A DNA stretch of 64,000 nt, taken from positions 4,425,815 through 4,489,814 of the forward strand of contig CAIIXF020000003.1 of assembly GCA_903813345.2 (NCBI GenBank), given 5' to 3'. The first letter of the stretch is position 1, and each line of letters opens with the position of its first letter. The notes beneath the pieces were generated by a model. It ran no database searches. It was not told the DNA's origin and was given only the letters and a program-made list of their open reading frames with translations. The DNA is from Owenia fusiformis (Eukaryota > Annelida > Polychaeta > Sabellida > Oweniidae). This document shows positions 42,701 through 52,200 of this stretch, piece after piece. A program made the position numbers and the translations under genes.

Positions 42701-45700
42701 ATCCACCGAATGGAGTCGGAAGTCGTCCGTACGACAGTAGGAACTTTTTATGTTGTGGGAGCAAAGTGTATCGTAAAGTATTCGGTATTGGTACGAAATG
42801 CTGTAGCTGCTATATGAACGGGAAATACATTGCAAAGATATACAACTACGCCAAAAGTCGATGTTGCGGGTGTCGCGTTTACACCATGCCCAACCCCAGT
42901 TACACAAGTTGTTGCTGTAACTATAAATACTATTACTTCAATCGCTACTGCCCGTACTTCCCGTATTACTATTACTTCTCAAGGCCATATTACTACCACC
43001 ACAATTACCCCACATGCAGACTTATAAACCCAACTCAACAGTCGTGCTGTAATGGTAATGTATTTATTAAGTTTGGACCCTACGACAGATGCTGTAACAC
43101 TGCACGCTACGATCGGAGAACCTACATATGCTGCAATGGACAAGTGAGAAAGAGGGTGAGCCCAACGACAACCTGCTGTGGAACAGAGCCGTATAACTAC
43201 CGTGAAAACACATGTTGTTACAACCAGGTAGATCCAACGATACACAATTCCATTAAAATCTGTCGTCTTGCCACACAAAATTATATTTAATAGCAATGGT
43301 GCGATTGGTCAAACGAAGCAATGTTTTTGATCTAAATACAATAGATGCATTGCTTATAATCGGAACAATTTGATTGTAAATTCGTTTGTAAACATTCCAT
43401 GTATCTATGAAATTTGAATCATGGTTCTAGATGTGTCAATTAGTTGGAAAGGTCTTTCAAGCTCTAAATGACTAAGAGTGATGTACAAATTAAAATTTCG
43501 AATCATCACATTTCTCGTTCGTTTATTAAGGAGATACCTTTTTAATAGTTGGCAACAATGCATTGGTTACTGATGCGCATCCCATAATTAGAGCTTTTTA
43601 GTTAGTTCCTGAGTTTGGTTATTTTGAGTTTTCAATTAAAAGTATGAATATTACTTGGGTGCATCAAAAAGTTTTGCAATTTTGACTCTATCGTAATAAC
43701 TATATTGAGTTATGTCATAATATTCGGCACATACAATGATCATACATTTGTGGACATACCTGCAAAATTTTGAGACTGGATCTTCATTTTTTAAGAAAAA
43801 ATGGTTGTCATAGTAATATAAGAAGCGACCTCATGGTTCAATGCAAGTTTATTATTACGCAATAAACAGAATAAATGACATCAATTTGCCAACACCTTGT
43901 TTAGTCTCATATTAACAATTTTCTGCATATTAAAACATTGTTCTCAAATTCCTATTATCAATTTTCTGCAAACATTGTTCTCAAAATATTCAAAATAATT
44001 GCTCCCAGCTGCCAAACATTGTTGATGTCTGTGGACCCAGTCTCTGAAGACAGCCTGAAATCCCCTGCTGATAAAACAGCCAATCGCTTCCTCACGGCTG
44101 AGGCAAGTTCCTATTGGGTTTCAAAGCACATGCCCCTCAATCCCCTCTTCATATGACTGAACAAGAAGAAGTCGCATGGTAATGTGTCTGGGAGTAAGCT
44201 GCCTGTTGTTACACGCTCCCAATCCAGGTCCTCTTGAGCATCAATTGCCACCCTACTTGTATGGGGCCATGCGTTGTCCATATGGAAGTGGGGTTTGTAG
44301 CAGAAAGAGAAAATTTACTTGAAACAAAATGGCTGCCAGAATTCACAGGTTTTCCCCACAATCTACATCACAATGTAAATCCATATGTCATAATAGCCTT
44401 ATGTGATGTCATCAGAACAATAAGAAATAGAAAAGGGGAATGAAAAGACACACAAACCTGTAATTTTGGTGACTGAATCATAATATAACAGAATATAATA
44501 GAATTTAAAATTAACATATTCTAGGTGGAACCGAGTACCCTCGGGTTCCGTTACCATAGCAACCATATCTTTTTACCCAATCACAGATTAGCAACCAAAT
44601 CGTTACACACTATGTATAAATATATGATCTATAATTGTGCCAAATTTCAAAGCAAAGCTAAATGTATAACTTGAGATAGTGTCAAAATTGCAAAACTTTT
44701 TGATGCACCCAAGTACGTTCATTAGAGTAATTTGTATTTTCATATTGAATATTTAGGTTCTACGAATAACAGATGGCAAACGCTCGTGCTGTGGATATGA
44801 ACTATACAACTATAAAACACAAAAGTGCTGTAATGGCATTGTGGTGCCAGGCGGGACCAACTTTATATGTTGCGGGAACAGGGCATGGGACGGCAGGATG
44901 TATGGATGTTGCGGCAATGAACCGTTTTATAAACCAAGCTGGAGTTGCTGTAATGGCAAGAAAGTTAAAGGTGGAGGCGATGATACGAGGTTGGCAAGAC
45001 AGAATTTAACAAATAATTTTAGATCTAAAATTAAACGTTCATTGATAAATAGTTTAATTACTGATAAAACGTATACTTCATTTGAGATTTCGATCATACG
45101 TGAACGCATAACTTATATTTATGAGTATTCCCATACGGTATGAGTATAAGTGATTTGGAGTTTGGCGTTTCGCAAAAATATGTACTCAAACGTATAGAAA
45201 TGTATATTTCATCAATCAATTAAGATGTTCTTTTTACCAAGAATTAATGATTCAATCGCTTTCTCAGCAAAATCCTTGTTCATAAGGTGGATTAAATATA
45301 AATATATCTTCATGTCAAATATCACTATGATTCTCTACCAAAAATAGTATTAGTTCACTTATAAAGAACGTATATATATAAATGGATGGAGCTGCGCAAC
45401 AAGTGATGACGTAGTACACACATTTTATACGTTATAAACATAAGGGGTGTATAAAAACGCTTTAAGTGCAGTTGGGAAATTTCTCTATTAACACAATTCA
45501 TGCATTGATGACACAGACTGAGCTAAATTTCCAGTTACCAAAGGGATTTTTGTGCAAGGATGTGATCATAGGAAACGAAATCAATTTGTTATTAATGTAC
45601 CTCCTCTATAATGAAGGTATTCATTGATTGACATGCATTTTTTGATTAATATTTTCAAATCGTTTAATACCTTATGATTATGTGCTCTTCCCCTAGTGAA

Positions 45701-45987
45701 GTCAACTTTATTTTAATTAATCCTTTGAACACATCGAGACGACACATTTAGTTTATAGTTGTTTCTGTAATACGTGCATTGACAAAATTGTTGCCAATTT
45801 CAGATGCTGTGGACTAAAGACGTATAACAGAAACACTCATTTGTGTTGCTGCAGATGCATCCAACCTAAACAGTCCTCGCAACAGAGTTGTTGCGGCTCC
45901 CGCACATATGACAGGCGGAATGAGAAGTGTTGCCGTAACACTGAAACGGTTGTTCCATCAAATCAAATGTGTATTGCTGGGAGTTAA
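30708..45987 (+). CDS. Galaxin-like secreted protein with an N-terminal defensin-like cysteine module (whole gene, 7 exons)
   Basis: This is a predicted secreted extracellular-matrix protein of about 770 residues. Seven exons join with GT-AG borders and matching phases. The order is: signal peptide (1-23); Arg-rich six-cysteine module (about 24-63); Thr/Gly/Pro-rich and acidic linkers (about 64-224); then about thirty di-cysteine motifs spaced 10-20 residues apart (about 265-769), of the CCxGxxY...CC galaxin type, with a Tyr-rich block near 527-563. Galaxins are known from coral skeleton organic matrix, and galaxin-like proteins occur in other invertebrates. A structural role in a skeleton, shell, tube or adhesive is inferred, not shown. 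Exons 1-4 all end in phase 1, so domains 2-4 are symmetrical modules, typical of exon shuffling. The N-terminal module could make it bifunctional. Confidence 0.88.
31458..31577 (+). CDS. Galaxin-like gene exon 2: six-cysteine, Arg-rich defensin-like module
   Basis: Forty codons, phase 1-1, between a TTTAACAG acceptor and GTAAGT donor. Cysteines are spaced C-x8-C-x3-C-x11-C-x7-CC, inside the published beta-defensin ranges. The segment is strongly basic (RCRKRRVAACC near the end). Whether it folds as a beta-defensin or is a diverged cysteine module is not decidable from spacing alone. Its 3' end and donor are tandemly repeated just downstream. Confidence 0.78.
31540..32085 (+). repeat. Tandem copies of exon 2's 3' end plus donor, one split by a MITE
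   Basis: A 77-78-bp unit starts GATATAGATGTCGTAAGAGA in exon 2, runs over the donor and ends CATGTCAAGTTCTTAAGG. It recurs at 31617 and 31695 (interrupted by the element at 31758-31988) and about 32009. Copies have drifted 20-35%. Extra copies keep donor-like GTGAGC or GTAAAT strings, but none continues the coding frame convincingly. Confidence 0.72.
31758..31988. mobile_element. Foldback MITE, CACTGGTGATC ends, CATAT duplication
   Basis: This 231-bp near-perfect palindrome has left end CAGTGGTGATCCACTCGATT and right end complementary, with CATAT on both sides. The arms are about 105 bp each, meeting at GGCAGAACCCCCACATGCC. A right-end fragment of the same family (GATCACCAGTG with CCGACATTTTGTTA) is at about 34500-34570. 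Confidence 0.88.
32500..33010. repeat. Region rich in TTCGCTAAAAT motifs
   Basis: TTTCGCTAAAA, GCGAATGTTAGCGA and CTAAAATTTCCCGG variants recur in direct orientation at 32520-32630 and 32880-32990, the first beginning ATTGTTAGCGAGGGGTAATT. They look like the two ends of a ~500-bp insertion (TACTGTAAAACAGGT... and ...CCCGTTGTACAGTA inverted, 32500 and 33007). Confidence 0.55.
33550..33965. repeat. Degenerate tandem repeat, CATCTTGCATTCTGGCGGCC unit
   Basis: Blocks GAAAACCACTTAATG, TTCAAATTTTTCACATGTTA, AGAAGTTCTAGA and GCCATCTTGCATTCTGG recur in order two to three times, with ~180-bp spacing and loss of parts. Intronic and non-coding. The open frames on both strands are by-products of the repeat. 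Confidence 0.65.
34098..34353. mobile_element. Short copy of the TGTTACGCGG MITE
   Basis: It shares the left end (TGTCACGCGG), the internal GGCATATTC-like blocks and the phrase ACTAACCAATGAGAAC with the element at 13482-14101. The right end is CCACATAACA. It is internally deleted relative to that copy, and no clean target duplication is seen. It lies in the large second intron of the galaxin-like gene. Confidence 0.7.
34500..34570. mobile_element. Fragment of the CACTGGTGATC foldback MITE
   Basis: GAGGTTCCGACATTTTGTTA followed by CCAGCTTAATCGA and GGATCACCAGTG matches the right arm of the 31758-31988 element. The left arm is missing. Confidence 0.7.
34990..35290. repeat. Two tandem copies of a ~165-bp unit
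   Basis: ATTTCATT, AAGTCCxTAxGGGTTA, ATTCTCCCAGT, AATAAGTGAA and GAAGGCCTA occur in the same order at 35015-35100 and 35180-35265. Confidence 0.65.
36513..36815 (+). CDS. Galaxin-like gene exon 3: Thr/Gly/Pro-rich acidic linker
   Basis: A 303-nt exon, phase 1-1, acceptor GTAATTTCAG and donor GTGATA. It encodes PLPTTTTDPCGFPDC, a Gly/Asp/Phe-rich run with GPDFDPFGGG, CPPGC, a seven-threonine run, and an acidic end (EEAPLSDDL). The threonine runs are candidate mucin-type O-glycosylation sites. The four cysteines form two CxxxC-like pairs. The exon is symmetrical and could be skipped without a frame change. Confidence 0.8.
37571..39190. repeat. Degenerate 5-bp satellite, CAATA/CAATG/CAGTG units
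   Basis: About 1.6 kb is built almost only from CAATA, CAATG, CAGTG and close variants, e.g. GTGCAATACAATGCAGTGCA. Because 5 and 3 are coprime, every frame cycles through a five-codon series, which creates long open frames on both strands. These are not genes. The strong strand bias (G and C fixed by position, few T clusters) is a feature of the array. Confidence 0.95.
39395..39580. mobile_element. Degenerate copy of the CCGTAGCCAGG MITE
   Basis: It contains GGCCCCCTGGCTACGGCC near its right end, AACTGCATGATTTTGAACGA inside, and GGGGGAG runs. It is the inverted counterpart of the 10426 element, but the left end is eroded. An open frame across it is incidental. Confidence 0.6.
40563..40670. 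mobile_element. Short palindromic MITE, TTAATCCGGT end
   Basis: CTACTATTTTATGACCAACT pairs with GTTGGTCATAAAATAG, enclosing CATTCATATTTAAATGAGT, with GGTTAATCCGGTGGC at the right end. Same family as the copies at 51346-51463 and 51826-51942. Confidence 0.72.
40671..41646. other. Remainder of galaxin intron 3, nothing recognised
   Basis: AT-rich, no repeat match or coding sign. The acceptor before exon 4 has a pure T tract (about 11 T) at 41632-41642. Confidence 0.5.
41647..41826 (+). CDS. Galaxin-like gene exon 4: acidic linker
   Basis: Sixty codons, phase 1-1, donor GTAAGT. It is rich in Asp, Glu, Ser and Ala (GAEEDNIASAESATNN, SDSKADDTPAE, DDVKTISENDALERD), with no cysteine. An acidic segment next to cysteine repeats is common in biomineral-associated matrix proteins and could bind calcium; that role is inferred. 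Confidence 0.83.
42005..43227 (+). CDS. Galaxin-like gene exon 5: main galaxin repeat array
   Basis: A 1223-nt exon, phase 1 in and phase 0 out, acceptor TTTTACAG. After about 40 non-cysteine residues it carries about 21 di-cysteine motifs in units such as CCGSKAY...LCC and CCGEGVYKPAVEICCGGKAY. A Tyr-rich interruption (PYFPYYYYFSRPYYYHH) lies near residues 527-563. I end the exon at the CAG|GTAGAT donor at 43228, since this restores the repeat spacing (ENTCCYNQ then VLRITDGKRSCCG). If read through, the frame would stop at 43288 and lose the last nine repeats; this could be an alternative 3' end. Confidence 0.93.
43654..44713. mobile_element. Mariner-like non-autonomous element in galaxin intron 5
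   Basis: Ends are CTTGGGTGCATCAAAAAGTT and its complement, flanked by TA on both sides. The terminal inverted repeats continue through TTTGCAATTTTGAC. The interior has no transposase motif. It separates exons 5 and 6, taking up most of the intron. Confidence 0.85.
44757..44989 (+). CDS. Galaxin-like gene exon 6: galaxin repeats
   Basis: A 233-nt exon, phase 0 in and phase 2 out, acceptor ATATTTAG. It holds five di-cysteine motifs (SCCGYELYNYKTQKCCNG, FICCGNRAW, GCCGNEPFYKPSWSCCNGKK). The donor GAG|GTTGGC is weak, but it gives DDTR|CCG with the next exon in the correct repeat spacing. Without splicing the frame runs on to 45143 without cysteines. Confidence 0.86.
45804..45987 (+). CDS. Galaxin-like gene exon 7: last galaxin repeats and stop
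   Basis: A 184-nt exon after a CCAATTTCAG acceptor. It has four di-cysteine motifs (CCGLKTYNRNTHLCCCRC, SCCGSRTYDRRNEKCC), a final single cysteine (NQMCIAGS) and TAA. It is too short and out of the main frame to be noticed as an open frame; found by the repeat pattern. Confidence 0.88.
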
Positions 45988-46046
45988 TTGTTGTTGTTGG
46001 AAAACGTCGTGCCAGAAAAAGCAATACATGTAAATTCAAAATTTGA

Positions 46047-46052
46047 AATAAA
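46047..46052 (+). terminator. Polyadenylation signal AATAAA of the galaxin-like gene
   Basis: The hexamer is 60 nt after the stop codon, at a usual distance for a short 3' UTR. A T-rich stretch follows within 20 nt. Confidence 0.65.
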
Positions 46053-47699
46053 TGTGTACATTTATTTATGAAAGCCTCAATTACTTAAAATGCATATATA
46101 GAATAACAATGAGGCCCTATGCCGCTGGAGAACAAAATCAACACCCGTCTGTACGTCTTACATAGTACGATACAGGTATCCGGGTTTAGATATCCTTCAT
46201 TGCAGCGGCCTTCCAAGGCACATTTTGTAACAGCAACACTGTTCATAGAGTACTTAAAGTGCCCGATAAAGTATAAAATGCGCATGCGTCCAGGTGTTGA
46301 TAAACTATAAATAGCGAAAATCCAGGGTTTGTCACCACAAGGTAAGCCAGGACGTGTTGAGAGAACAGCTAGTGTTGATATTGAATTTATATGTAGCCAG
46401 ATAAGTTTCCTTATTGAAATTACATATGGTTATTAGCAATACTTTGTAGGTGCTAAATAATAAAATATTTAGAGTATATATGAGAGGAATTGGTCATTTC
46501 GAACCTGTTGAAAAGTTTGTGGCTCTCGGCTACACCGGGGAATTTACTTCCATGAGTACACACATAAATGTGGGGTTCCCCAAGAGGTACGCGACAAGGT
46601 GACCTGGCATCAAATGTGCGACTAAATGCTACTATCGAGAAGATAAATTAACGAATACGACAATAAGTTATTGAATGTGACAATTCCGAGCCTTCATCTC
46701 ACTGAAGTATTTTGAAGTGAAAATAGGATTTTTGTTTTGATACATGGATTCAGATGAACGTAACTTTATTCTGACAACTAATCAAAACTGAACAAAATTG
46801 ATTGTACGTAACAGACAATTTATTGCTTCTATGAATGTACATCTCTCTGGTAGTAATGTACAAAGTTGTTGATTTTCTTTCTCAGAGATATTTATTCTTA
46901 TTTTTGACGTTTCGTAGGATGTCCATCCTACTTCTTTTGAAGAAGTAGACAATTTATTGTTTTACAATGTTTTGATTGGCTAAACGAATGAAACCAACAA
47001 ATTATGACATGTATTAATCTTCACAATTTTGATATGTAAAATTTAAAAGTTACAAACACAACCTCCCTATCCACTCTTTGGGAACCCTAGTAAATTAGTA
47101 ATATGTACATGCAGCAGTGGTAGTGTGCAGCTTATTATCACACTACGCTTTGTATTCTAAAGCCTGTTGTTTGTAATAACACTGTTCACTCAACGTATGT
47201 TTTGTGTGTGGGCAGTCAACGATAATCATTGTTTTATCCCGGTTATATGACCTCGGCAATTATAACAAAACCGTACTAAACGAAAAAACGCAAATAAGAG
47301 AAAGCTTTCACACACATATAAAAAATGAACTAGTCTAATCCGCCAGTATAAACTCTGTGCTATACGTAGCCGGGTCAGGCGCACACTTTAAGATATGAGT
47401 TGCATTTTCCAATACTTATATATGTCCCACACATGGTGCATGTGTGAGATGATTGTAACTCTACTAGTAATTGTAAATGAGTATACACAAAAATGTGCTT
47501 TTGCCATTGTAACGTTCGATAATAACAGAAAGTAAAAACAGCAAAATATTAAGCCCATGACTCAGTGCAATGTTGAATGTCCATTCCTTGAAGGTGTTGC
47601 TTTCCAAAACGATTTTAACGTTTCAAGACAATTCGAGTCCATTGTGATGAATCACGTGATCACTAGTCCAGTCACAGCCTCTAGTCAATATCACCAGGA
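46053..47699. other. Intergenic, nothing coding recognised
   Basis: Two adjacent short palindromes (GTAGGATGTCCATCCTAC at 46915-46932 and CTTCTTTTGAAGAAG next to it) are the only structure seen. No exon series is apparent. Confidence 0.45.
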
Positions 47700-47739
47700 C
47701 TGAAACACCTTACACTATCGCCACTTTGTGAGGCCTTTA

Positions 47740-48235
47740 TACCAGAGTATAGTGCTGATACAAAATAATAAAGGGTGAGTTTTCAAACTAGACAGAGTTC
47801 TATCAAAATGGATTCGCCTATATACCCCTGAGACTCTTATCTGATCGATAGTATGCACAAATAAAATAAAAGTTTTGCTGTTATACAGGTAAAAAGTTCT
47901 CTTAAAATTTCGAAGTGATTTTACCTGCAAATTCTGTCATTGGTCCGTCATTTTTGCGGAAGTTACACTGAAACACAAACTCTATGAAACGAAACGAAAT
48001 CACTAGAAAAAGACATTGCACACATCGTGATTCGTGAGCATGCGCACTAAAAGTTTAAATCAATCCGATTATTTGATTATATTGCACACATGAATTATTT
48101 ACTTCTGAGCACTTAGCTAACCATAAACAAACCTGGCGGAGATTACCTGGGCCCTTACTTCATTTTAGCGAAATTTCAGCTCAAACTCGTGACAAATGCA
48201 TTATGCATACGTTGGTATGACGCCTTGGAGACACT
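47740..48235. repeat. Dispersed repeat, inverted copy at 59865-60350
   Basis: It is the reverse complement of 59865-60350 over about 480 bp. Matching blocks include AAATGATTTTACCTG-like, TTTTTGCGGAAGTTACACTG, AACGAAACGAAATCACTAGA and CTCAAACTCGTGACAAATG. It contains a GCATGCGCA motif. The ends have no obvious terminal repeat, so it could be part of a longer element. Confidence 0.72.
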
Positions 48236-49385
48236 CATGGTAAATATGATTTACGGTGTATACTTTTCTGCAGTTTGGGGGAGTTTGGGACATTTAGATG
48301 TTGTAATTCAAGAAAACATGCGACTTATACGACTTATCAATAAGTATCAGCACTGTTGCACTAAACTATAGTTTAGATTAGAAGGCTTTTATTTTACCTT
48401 ATTAGCCTAAACTATAAAATCTTAAATGTAACTATAATATATATGAATATTAATATATGCGTTTTGCATCACACTTTAGCGCCGTCTAGCCGATATAGTG
48501 TATAAACGTTTGACACATTGCATATTTCTAAACTTACTCGAGTCTCTAGCCAATATCCTAGATGCGAGTAGAAATAATCTTGATTTACGTCATTAAAAAT
48601 TGACAATTCAGTCAAACTGGTGTCATATTTGGAATCTACATGTGAAATTACATCTAAAAATGTGGTTATGAAAAGAGTTTATCAACTTTGAAAATTTAAT
48701 TTTCTTTGAAAATGTGAGTTCTTGGTCGGTGAGATTCCCAATAGACCCCATGTTGTAAAACTACAAAAAGTGAAATATCTTTTCTTGTGTTGGGCAGATA
48801 ATATTTTCTTTTACTGGACATATTTTAATTTGTATAACTATCACATAGATAAGGGTAATTTGAAAAGTGAACCACTAAAACTGATGCATATTCAAGTTTA
48901 AGGAAATTTTGTAATACCCTGTCATGTTATTTCCCCCAAATCAGCCACCTGGTGGCGAAACTGGTAACTACCTACTCGCATCTGAGTAATTACACGACAC
49001 TGTGACCGAAGAATAAGGTAATTCTAAACAGACTCTTTCAAATAAAAGATGTCAGGCAAATTCATCTAATGCGCAACGTTGTGGATGTTATGTTTAACAT
49101 ACTAGTATTCTCATTTACAGAAAAAGTCCATAAAGCGAGGCAAAACACAACTTGGTCAAGCAAACAAACAAATAAACAAAATACGATTATTGTCAATGGA
49201 ATTTCCCGTTTTCTGTCCGACAACGTAATTTAATATAATGTTGTAAAGATGTGAAGAAACAAATATAAATTGAGGTAATACACAGCCAATTTAATTTGGC
49301 ACCATTTCTGCATCAAAAACATTCGGCGCTGTTCCGGCACCGTTTCGGCACCGAAACCTTTCAACACCAAAATTTGGCACAGGAC
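48236..49385. other. Intergenic, nothing coding recognised
   Basis: ATGCGAGTAG near 48562 and CTACTCGCATCT near 48972 are inverted and may be the ends of a small element of about 400 bp. No other structure is seen. Confidence 0.4.
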
Positions 49386-49390
49386 AAGTC

Positions 49391-49697
49391 CAGGGGCGGA
49401 TCTGGGAACCAACAAGGGGGGGCAAACTTCTGGTCTGATAAAAAAAAGTTCCGCGCGGAAAAAAAATTTGGGCCCCTAAAACCAAAGAGTGGGCCCAAAT
49501 TATGAGGCCCATTTTCTTCAAAATTTGGCCTAAAATTATAAAATAAAGCACAAGAAGGCTCATTTATGACCAAAAAGGCCCACTTTTTGGGGCATTGAGG
49601 CCTTTTTTGGCTCAAAAATTTTTTGGGCCCAATTTTTTTTCTGGGCCCACCCAGGGGGGGGGGGGGTGCCTGCCCCCCCCCCCCAGATTCGCCAGTG
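49391..49697. mobile_element. MITE, CAGGGGCGGATCTGG ends, AAGTC duplication
   Basis: Left end CAGGGGCGGATCTGG and right end CCAGATTCGCCAGTG are flanked by AAGTC on both sides. The interior has repeated GGGCCCAAATT-like blocks and long G and C runs. Open frames on both strands here are by-products of its base composition. Confidence 0.83.
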
Positions 49698-50030
49698 AAG
49701 TCCGTCCATTTGGTGCCGAAACGTCACCGAAATTAACCACTAAGGGGAAAAGCAACAGCCCTAAATATCTGATATATACGAGCAATAAGCGGTACCACGT
49801 CCTCGTCCAACAGTTTATATATTTTTATTTGTTGTAATACACATTTGACATGGTAACTAACAAAGTTCACTCCCCTCCATAAGTTTGGCAAACAGAAGTT
49901 CAATGTTGGATCTTTTATCAATGACATTTATAGTTTTGCGATTTTAAAACATCAAACAATGTTATACATTTCCATAAGTAATAGATGGACAGAATCGGAA
50001 TCAAAAGATCCGAGGGATTTGATATTTAGA

Positions 50031-50146
50031 GGTTATGTCACTATCGTGGCATATATGCCCGAGGTCTCAGTGATATATGGCCCGACCTTGGGAGGGACAT
50101 TGATCTCTGAGAACCGAGGGCATATGTGCCACGATAGTGACATAAA
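50031..50146. repeat. Palindrome with TGTCACTATCGTGGCATAT arms
   Basis: ATGTCACTATCGTGGCATAT at 50035 pairs with ATATGTGCCACGATAGTGAC near 50122. The loop holds further CGAGG/CCTCG short pairs. Likely a foldback MITE. Confidence 0.75.
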
Positions 50147-50150
50147 CGAT

Positions 50151-50406
50151 TTATAACATACCTATGATGATGTAGACTGGTCAGAGAGTATCGTTTTAAT
50201 TCGTATAGAATTGACAAACAAATGGTTTGAAAATGATTGAAATGAGTTTAGAAAAATTGCTCGTGCAGTTTTATCTTCGATTGATTGGTTATGACGTCAG
50301 CGCCTTGACCAATCAGAAAGTTAGCGGGCGCGGGCTTTTCAAAACTTGTATTGGCCCGCTGTCTTGTGTACACTTTGTACTATACATCATCATAGGTATG
50401 TTATAA
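50151..50406. mobile_element. 256-bp element with perfect 24-bp inverted ends
   Basis: TTATAACATACCTATGATGA at 50151 is the exact start of a 24-bp terminal inverted repeat whose complement ends at 50406. The interior includes GATTGGTTATGACGTCAGCG and GACCAATCAG, which pair partly with each other. It directly abuts the palindrome at 50031-50146, so the two may form one element. Confidence 0.75.
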
Positions 50407-50454
50407 GAAAATCTAACGAACGCCTTTGTTCGCTCGAAACTATAGATATATAAG

Positions 50455-50705
50455 CACTAGTGCCAAAGGGAAAGGACCAAAGGTTGTAATGGAACTTAGC
50501 AAGAAAAAGCAAACTCTAAGTGCATACCAGTCAAGAAAAACAAACCCCATATAGCCCAAAACAATGATCTCACGTGAAAAGAAACAATGTCTAATACCCC
50601 CTTTCCCCCAACTATTCAAGAACCAATATCACAATCCAAGACCAGAAGACCAAGGGACATTTCATTCATACTGAAGTCATTACAATACATGTTGAAGAAA
50701 AAATG
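50455..50705. repeat. Dispersed repeat, third copy of a family at 18540-18800 and 35880-36260
   Basis: CACTAGTGCCAAAGGG followed by ATTCATACTGAAGTCATTAC and CAACATGTATTGTAATGAC (in either orientation) mark all three copies. The 50.5-kb copy is inverted relative to the other two. A CACTAGTGCCAAAGGG piece also lies at 34382. Non-coding. Confidence 0.6.
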
Positions 50706-51345
50706 AGAAATTAATACTTACTTATAACCTCAAAAATATGTGAGAGTTTTTAATTTCAGATAATATACCAATATGGTCATTGTGTTCAGAATTCATATTT
50801 GAAAAATTCAAAATTACTTGCATTTCGACACGTGGAGTAAAAGGTCTAAACTTATTGATATCTTTTAGTGATCCCGTTTATATTTCAGCATAACAATTAA
50901 TCAAGATATTTAACTTGTTTTTTACAAAGTACTTAGCAGCAATGTTTTACAGAGGTTAACAGGAATTATGTCATAAATCTGTTATTAACGATGATTGATG
51001 TCACCATTGATCAAATAATAACACCAGACATGACATCTGTAGGCAAGGATCAATTATCATCGCTGTTTTGCCGAGCTCCTATTCATAAACACCATATATT
51101 ATATTCTTATTCTAATTTCATTGGTGCAACATGTTGCATATGGTTTGTTCTCTGCTACAGATGAACAAAAACTGTATGAACAGGCATTGTGTCGTATCTG
51201 AATTAATATAGATCATAAAGAGCCGATACAAATAATAAAATGAGTTCAATTGCTGATGACCGCCTAACGATTTATTGTACGAGTATGATAAACTAGTAAT
51301 GATACAATCAGAACAATAGCAATAAAAGACAAAACTAACATCTAT

Positions 51346-51463
51346 CGGCTACCGGATTAACCTTTTATTTTACGGGAAACTCATTTGCATATGAATAGAG
51401 ACTGCCAATATTCCATTTACATTAAATGAGGTAGTCATAATAAGTAGATTAATCCGGTAGCCG
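51346..51463. mobile_element. Short palindromic MITE, CGGCTACCGGATTAA ends
   Basis: CGGCTACCGGATTAACCT at the left pairs with AGATTAATCCGGTAGCCG at the right. The inner arms hold CTCATTTGCATATGAATAG and CATTTACATTAAATGAGG. Second of at least three copies in the window. Confidence 0.78.
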
Positions 51464-51825
51464 ACAACCGTTAGTTGCATTCGGGAATACAAAGCTTAGA
51501 CAATTTTACAAGGCGTTATTCAAATTAACATGCATCTTTATCTTAACTGCTACCGGTTTGATTGCAATTTGATGTCGATTCATTTAAATATGAAAAGTAC
51601 CTGTCGTGTATTCCGAGAGTTGCAATCTATCATGTCGAACCCTATCGCAGACCTAAATAACGGGTGAATCTGCCTATTTATTTGCAAGTAACGCTGACTT
51701 ACGATCTGTTCACTAATTCAAACAAGCGTTACGGCGGCATAAAAAAGCATACGATCTCCGTATATTAAATGGTTAATCCGGTAGCCGACGTCCGAAAGTT
51801 GCTTTTGTGAGAATGCAACTTTTGG

Positions 51826-51942
51826 GTACCGGATTAATCTGCAATATTATGAGCAACTCATTTAAATATGAAAACTACCCGCCACTGTGTCATTCATATT
51901 TAAATGAGTTAGTCATAAAATAGTAGGTTTATCCGGTAGCCG
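51826..51942. mobile_element. Short palindromic MITE, third copy
   Basis: GTACCGGATTAATCTGC pairs with GGTTTATCCGGTAGCCG, with CTCATTTAAATATGAAAAC and CATTCATATTTAAATGAG inside. Another right end (GGTTAATCCGGTAGCCG) is at 51774 and a left end (CTGCTACCGGTTTGATTGC) near 51546. This makes 51.3-51.95 kb a cluster. Confidence 0.75.
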
Positions 51943-52009
51943 CCAGTTGAAAATTGCATTCGCAAATATAAGCTAAGGCACACGAGTTGATAATTGAGCC
52001 TCAGCAAAA

Positions 52010-52200
52010 CAAAACCGTCCTCATCTCAAAAACTTCAATTGTGCTACAGAGCCAAAATTGTACCCAAGGTTATGAGGAAAATATGTTTAACTCAAATCCG
52101 TCTTTTGGTCTATATCTGCATGGTATTTTTTAAAAGATATAAACAATGGCTTATTTAAAAGGTATTTTTGTTCTTTTAAAGATAGAGAGATGTAGGTGAT
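52010..52200. repeat. Fragment related to the interior of the 19251-20041 element
   Basis: TTGTGCTACAGAGCCAAAA, ACCCAAGxTTA and GTATTTTTGTxCTTTT match 19365-19500 in the same orientation. No ends are preserved. Confidence 0.6.

Noticed and set aside
42104-42907. Minus-strand frames of up to 141 codons across the galaxin exon
   Set aside because: They are antisense shadows of a clear cysteine-repeat coding exon.
49291-49615. Overlapping frames on both strands with Pro/Phe-rich peptides
   Set aside because: They lie within or across a MITE with homopolymer runs; no domain or conserved start.
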